Source: Deltaproteobacteria bacterium
GTDB taxonomy: Bacteria; Myxococcota_A; Polyangia; Polyangiales; Houyiibacteriaceae
Direction: 5' to 3'
Length of the DNA: 8,162 bases
Assembly: GCA_027295555.1 (NCBI GenBank)
Contig: JAPUKT010000497.1
Span: 1-8,162 of the forward strand
Shown here: positions 5,245 through 8,162 of the stretch, piece by piece
How positions within the stretch are numbered: the stretch's first letter is position 1
How the letters are laid out: every line of letters starts with the position of its first letter
Program-made: the position numbers and the translations under genes
Notes under the pieces: model-generated
The model's input: the letters and a program-made list of their open reading frames with translations, nothing else
The model's database searches: none
Told to the model about the DNA's origin: nothing

Positions 5245-6795
5245 ATGGCTCTTTCCGACGTGCTTTGTCTGTCGCGGGCCGGGGAGCCCGTACGAATGTT
5301 CCCCCTCGGTGCGCATGCGCTCGAGGTCGGCTCGCATCCCGATTGCGATATCGCCGTTCACGCAAGTGGCGTTCCCGGCCGTGCGCTGCTGGTCCTCCCT
5401 GCTGGCGGCACGGTTTACCTTTACGATTTGGTCACCGCGCCAGGCCTCACCGAGCGCTCGGTCATGCCGATCGACCGCCGCGTGTCGATCGGGGCCGGCT
5501 ATTCGATCGCGCGTTGCAAGGCCTCGGTCGAGCCATCGATGCCCGTGAGTACGGAGCTCCTCGATTGCCATCCGACCGGTCCGCGCCCAATCGCGCTAGT
5601 CCAAGGCAGGGGTCGTGAGGCGCAGGCCTTTCGTATTGCAGACCGGCCGCTCTCGATCGGTGCCGCTTCCGACAACGCGATCACTCTTTCCGATCGCGCG
5701 GTCAGTCGATTTCACTGCCGCATCGAGCCTTCCGAAAAAGGGGTGTTCGTTCGCGACCTCGGGAGCACCAACGGCACCTGGGTCGATGGTGTTCGCATCC
5801 AAAGAATCGAGCTCCGCGCTGGTGGCACTGTTCGTATCGGGCGAACCGAGTTTCGAGTGGCGAGCGGAAGGCGGTCAGAGACGTTCGCATCGGCGACCCC
5901 GGTCGTCGCGTCGAGCGCGATGCTTGCGATCATGGCCGAGGTCGACCGCTTTGCGCGTCTCCCGTGGCCCGCGCTGATCCATGGCGAAACAGGGGTGGGC
6001 AAGGAGCTCGTCGCGCGGGCGTTGCACGAGCGCAGCCCGCGGAGCGGCGGTCCATTCGTCGCGCTCAACGGGGGAGGGCTCCCGAGGGACTTGATCGAAA
6101 GCGAGTTGTTCGGCCACGAGCGTGGAGCCTTTACCGGGGCCGTGCAGTCTCATCGTGGGGCCTTCGAGCAGGCGCACGGCGGGACGCTCTTTCTCGACGA
6201 GGTGGCCGAGCTACCCCCCGCCCTTCAGACGCGGTTGCTGCGGGTGCTCGAGACGTGGCATGTTCGCCGTATCGGCAGTGAGTCGGCGCGGCGGGTGAAC
6301 GTCCGACTCGTGTGCGCAACACACCGCGACCTCCGACGCATGGTGCAGGAGGGGAGCTTCCGGGCAGACCTTTACTATCGAATCCATCGTCTCGTCATCG
6401 ATGTCCCCGCCCTCCGTCACCGCACCGACGATATCGGCCCCCTCGCCGAGCACTTTCTTTCGTCGATGGCAGAGGAGGTCGGCGAAAAACAGCTGTCGGC
6501 TGAAGCCGTTTGGAGGCTTCGCGCGTATCCGTGGCCCGGCAATGTTCGGGAGCTGCGCAATGCCCTCGAGCTCGCCGCGATCGGTTGTGACACCTCGACC
6601 ATCGATGCCGATGTGGTCGACCGAGCGCTGCGACGGCTTGCCGATCCGGTCGCACGTCCTACGGCGGATACTCTCCGGAGGGCCATCGAGGCGTACGGGG
6701 GGAACTTGTCGGCGGCCGCAAGAGCACTCGGCATCCCGCGTTCGACTCTTCGAGATCGTTTCAGGGACGCTTCGGCGCGCGACGACGCGCGGTGA
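5245..6795 (+). CDS. sigma-54-dependent transcriptional activator with FHA sensor domains
   Basis: This enhancer-binding protein uses ATP hydrolysis to open promoters bound by sigma-54 RNA polymerase. It has 516 residues from ATG 5245. Residues about 17-92 look like a degenerate FHA domain (EVGSHPDCDI). Residues about 133-206 form a recognisable FHA domain with SIGAASDN, SRFH (154-157) and GSTNGT (173-178). The AAA+ domain follows: Walker A GETGVGKE (247-254), the sigma-54 contact loop GAFTGA (294-299), Walker B TLFLDE (314-319) and the arginine-finger region RADLYYR (373-379). A Fis-type helix-turn-helix spans about 486-507 (GNLSAAARALGIPRSTLRD). There is no response-regulator receiver domain, so signal input is probably a Ser/Thr-kinase phosphoprotein or a conformational partner bound by the FHA part. 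In-frame TTG 5173 and GTG 5200 would lengthen the N-terminus, which is not conserved enough to decide. FHA-type activators are common in myxobacteria. Its target genes cannot be told from here. Confidence 0.93.
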   Translation: MALSDVLCLSRAGEPVRMFPLGAHALEVGSHPDCDIAVHASGVPGRALLVLPAGGTVYLYDLVTAPGLTERSVMPIDRRVSIGAGYSIARCKASVEPSMPVSTELLDCHPTGPRPIALVQGRGREAQAFRIADRPLSIGAASDNAITLSDRAVSRFHCRIEPSEKGVFVRDLGSTNGTWVDGVRIQRIELRAGGTVRIGRTEFRVASGRRSETFASATPVVASSAMLAIMAEVDRFARLPWPALIHGETGVGKELVARALHERSPRSGGPFVALNGGGLPRDLIESELFGHERGAFTGAVQSHRGAFEQAHGGTLFLDEVAELPPALQTRLLRVLETWHVRRIGSESARRVNVRLVCATHRDLRRMVQEGSFRADLYYRIHRLVIDVPALRHRTDDIGPLAEHFLSSMAEEVGEKQLSAEAVWRLRAYPWPGNVRELRNALELAAIGCDTSTIDADVVDRALRRLADPVARPTADTLRRAIEAYGGNLSAAARALGIPRSTLRDRFRDASARDDAR

Positions 6796-7492
6796 GCGCC
6801 TCTTTGGTGAGGCGAACCCGAAGGTCGACCAGGTCTCGTACCACGCCCCAAATTCGCGTCGGCCCGGTCGACTTCGACTGTCCCGAGCGGCGTGGCCTGC
6901 ACTCGATGGTGACTAGGCCGGCGGGCGTGCCTGCGCCAAGCACGCGGATCGGAAACTCGAAGTTCAGAAAGAACGTGTCGGCCGCAAGCTGTTCCGGGTC
7001 GAATAGCGGACGCCGGAAAAGGTAGGGCCCGTCGCTTCGCATGCGAACCCCATGGACCAAGAAGATGAGGCTTCGCACCCCCGCGGAGAGGACTTTGCGA
7101 TATAGGCCGTCGTCGCGGTCCTCGTAAACGCTAAACACCACATCGGCGCCCTGTTGAAGCGCCGCCCTGCGGAGCTGACCGATCGCGTCGGGGGCGATCT
7201 GACCGTCGGCTGGCAAGAAAGTGACCCAGAGGCCGTGGGCCGAGCGAACTCCCGTCTTGAGCGCGGCGCCGATCCCGCGGTTGGTTGCATGCTTCAAGAT
7301 CCGGTGTGGCATGCCTTCGAGAGCTGCTGCGGCGGCATCGGCCGTGCCATCCGATGAGCCATCGTCGACGAAGACGACTTCCGAAGAAGGTTCGTGCCCG
7401 GCGAGCCACTGTCGAAGCTCGGCCAACACCGGTCCGATGTTGTCTTCCTCGTTGAGGGCAAAGACGATCACGCTCAGGTCGGGCGTGCTCAT
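6761..7492 (-). CDS. family 2 glycosyltransferase (polyprenyl-phosphate sugar transferase-like)
   Basis: This GT-A fold enzyme of 243 residues transfers a sugar from a nucleotide donor, possibly to a polyprenyl phosphate. It begins with the GT2 signature LSVIVFALNEEDNIG (6-20). The nucleotide-binding VDDGSSDGT (42-50) and NRGIGAALKTG (71-81) follow. The usual DADGQ metal site reads PADGQ (94-98), so the first Asp is replaced. A late RRSGQSKS (201-208) matches the loop typical of dolichol-phosphate mannosyltransferase-like members. No C-terminal transmembrane pair is visible, so it is probably a soluble or peripheral cytoplasmic enzyme. The start ATG overlaps the upstream acyltransferase stop as ATGA, implying coupled translation. 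The 3' end runs 35 bases into the convergent sigma-54 activator gene. The sugar and acceptor cannot be predicted. Confidence 0.92.
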   Translation of the reverse strand: MSTPDLSVIVFALNEEDNIGPVLAELRQWLAGHEPSSEVVFVDDGSSDGTADAAAAALEGMPHRILKHATNRGIGAALKTGVRSAHGLWVTFLPADGQIAPDAIGQLRRAALQQGADVVFSVYEDRDDGLYRKVLSAGVRSLIFLVHGVRMRSDGPYLFRRPLFDPEQLAADTFFLNFEFPIRVLGAGTPAGLVTIECRPRRSGQSKSTGPTRIWGVVRDLVDLRVRLTKEALTARRRAPKRP

Positions 7493-8007
7493 TTGGGGCG
7501 TTCTCTGACCACTTTAGCCGGTACACCAACCGCAACCGAATACGCGGGGACGTCTTCCGTGACGACCGCGCCGGCTCCGATCTGGGCGCCTTTGCCGATT
7601 CGCACACCGGGAAGCACGACCGCACCGACGCCGAGGTCGCAATCGTCCTCGATGACGACGGCAGCGAGCTCGATTGGGGAGCTCAAGATGGGCGTCGCGC
7701 GTCCCGCCTCCGTGTGAAACGAAGTGATGATCCGAACCCCAGGCGCAATGCCGACGCGTGCCCCGATGTCGATGCCACCGGCGCTGTGCAAGAACGCTTG
7801 TTGGCCGATCCAAGTCTCGTCGCCAATCCGCATGGTGTTCTTGTAGTAGCCCTTGAGGATTGCGTTGTGTCCGACGTATACGTTGGTTCCGAGCTCGATG
7901 TTTTCGGGATGGAACACCAACACCCCGGCTTCGAAGACGCAGTCATCTCCGCAGCGCGCGAATTGCTCTACGCTAAACGTGCCGTCCCCGTTGCTTCGGT
8001 GGCGCAT
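7489..8007 (-). CDS. left-handed beta-helix acyltransferase (WbbJ/NeuD-like sugar O- or N-acyltransferase)
   Basis: The protein has 172 residues, almost all hexapeptide repeat, forming a left-handed beta-helix that normally works as a trimer and moves an acyl group, often acetyl from acetyl-CoA, onto a sugar. Repeat turns are seen throughout: IELGTNVYVGHNAILKG (37-53), MRIGDETWIGQQAF (59-72), IDIGARVGIAPGVRI (79-93), VVIEDDCDLGVGAVVLPG (117-134) and VRIGKGAQIGAGAVVTEDV (135-153). His98 in the SFHTEAGR loop is a candidate catalytic base. The C-terminal VGVPAKVVRER is a family hallmark. ATG 8007 is the only possible start, since an in-frame TGA ends the upstream gene 3 bases before it. No Shine-Dalgarno sequence is visible, so reinitiation after the upstream gene is likely. 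With the downstream glycosyltransferase it suggests modification of a surface glycan or a lipid-linked sugar; the substrate is unknown. Confidence 0.92.
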   Translation of the reverse strand: MRHRSNGDGTFSVEQFARCGDDCVFEAGVLVFHPENIELGTNVYVGHNAILKGYYKNTMRIGDETWIGQQAFLHSAGGIDIGARVGIAPGVRIITSFHTEAGRATPILSSPIELAAVVIEDDCDLGVGAVVLPGVRIGKGAQIGAGAVVTEDVPAYSVAVGVPAKVVRERPK

Positions 8008-8010
8008 GTT

Positions 8011-8162
8011 TCAGAGGTTAGCAGGAGAGCGCGCGAAGTTCGCAAACTTCGGCTCCACGGGGCCGAGCGCATCCGATAGGTGCTCCAAGTATTCGGCGAG
8101 CTGCGGGGCGCGGGTCGCGCGCGCGATGAGGGCCGCATAGGGACGGTTGCGCGCGGGATGCC
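8011..8162 (-). CDS. C-terminal end of an unidentified protein (5' part outside window)
   Basis: An open frame enters from the right edge and ends at TGA 8013-8011. The 49 visible residues (for example NRPYAALIARATRAPQLAEY, then a helix-like EHLSDALG and a Pro-rich tail EPKFANFARSPANL) have a natural composition, unlike the other frames here. The stop lies 3 bases before the acyltransferase ATG in the same frame (TGA AAC ATG), the spacing expected of an operon. No family can be named from this fragment. By context it is probably another enzyme of the same glycan cluster. A 7-base inverted repeat (8034-8040 with 8045-8051) falls within its last codons. Confidence 0.65.
   Translation of the reverse strand, partial: HPARNRPYAALIARATRAPQLAEYLEHLSDALGPVEPKFANFARSPANL

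Noticed and set aside
3639..8013. TGA recoded as an amino acid, because it separates same-frame genes twice.
   Set aside because: sppA, the sigma-54 activator and the glycosyltransferase all end naturally at TGA at their family lengths, so TGA is a normal stop.
8034..8051. Hairpin CGAAGTT-CGCA-AACTTCG near the right edge.
   Set aside because: It lies inside the coding end of the partial gene and has no T-run. A chance or codon-driven repeat is the simpler explanation, so it is only mentioned with that gene.

Overview
The window is GC-rich bacterial chromosome, gene-dense on both strands. It shows no tRNA, rRNA, CRISPR array, insertion sequence or phage gene. The mix suggests a deltaproteobacterium or myxobacterium-like (Myxococcota) genome: a two-domain SppA, a lipidated acidic small protein, a glycine cleavage operon with a split P-protein, and a sigma-54 activator whose sensor part is FHA domains. 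That placement is inferred from gene style, not from a marker gene.

Layout, left to right. (1) Bases 1-1125, plus strand: the C-terminal part of a 67K-type SppA protease, cut by the window edge. (2) Bases 1126-1238: a compact set of nested inverted repeats, the most structured non-coding stretch in the window. (3) Bases 1276-1797, plus strand: a small predicted lipoprotein of unknown function. It meets tail-to-tail, with a 4-base overlap, an unrecognised 93-residue six-cysteine protein on the minus strand (1794-2075). Two hairpins lie inside the end of the lipoprotein gene. (4) Bases 2076-2270: a non-coding gap with competing inverted repeats. (5) Bases 5143 down to 2271, minus strand: gcvT-gcvH-gcvPA, tightly packed and apparently translationally coupled. 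They encode the T-protein, the H-protein and subunit 1 of the P-protein of glycine cleavage. The partner gcvPB, which usually follows gcvPA, is not here. (6) Bases 5245-6795, plus strand and divergent from gcvT: a sigma-54 enhancer-binding protein with a degenerate FHA-like N-terminus, a second FHA domain, an AAA+ domain and a Fis-type helix-turn-helix. (7) Bases 8162 down to 6761, minus strand: three packed genes for surface or envelope glycan work. They are an unidentified partial gene, a left-handed beta-helix acyltransferase and a family 2 glycosyltransferase. The last overlaps the end of the sigma-54 activator gene by 35 bases.

Functionally, GcvT, GcvH and GcvPA would act with GcvPB and a lipoamide dehydrogenase encoded elsewhere to split glycine into CO2, ammonia and methylene-tetrahydrofolate. 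The glycosyltransferase and acyltransferase probably work on one glycan or lipid-linked sugar. Nothing ties the sigma-54 activator to either operon except position. I see no clearly new multi-gene system. The items most worth following up are the structured element at 1126-1238, the six-cysteine protein with its repeat-rich leader, and the missing gcvPB.
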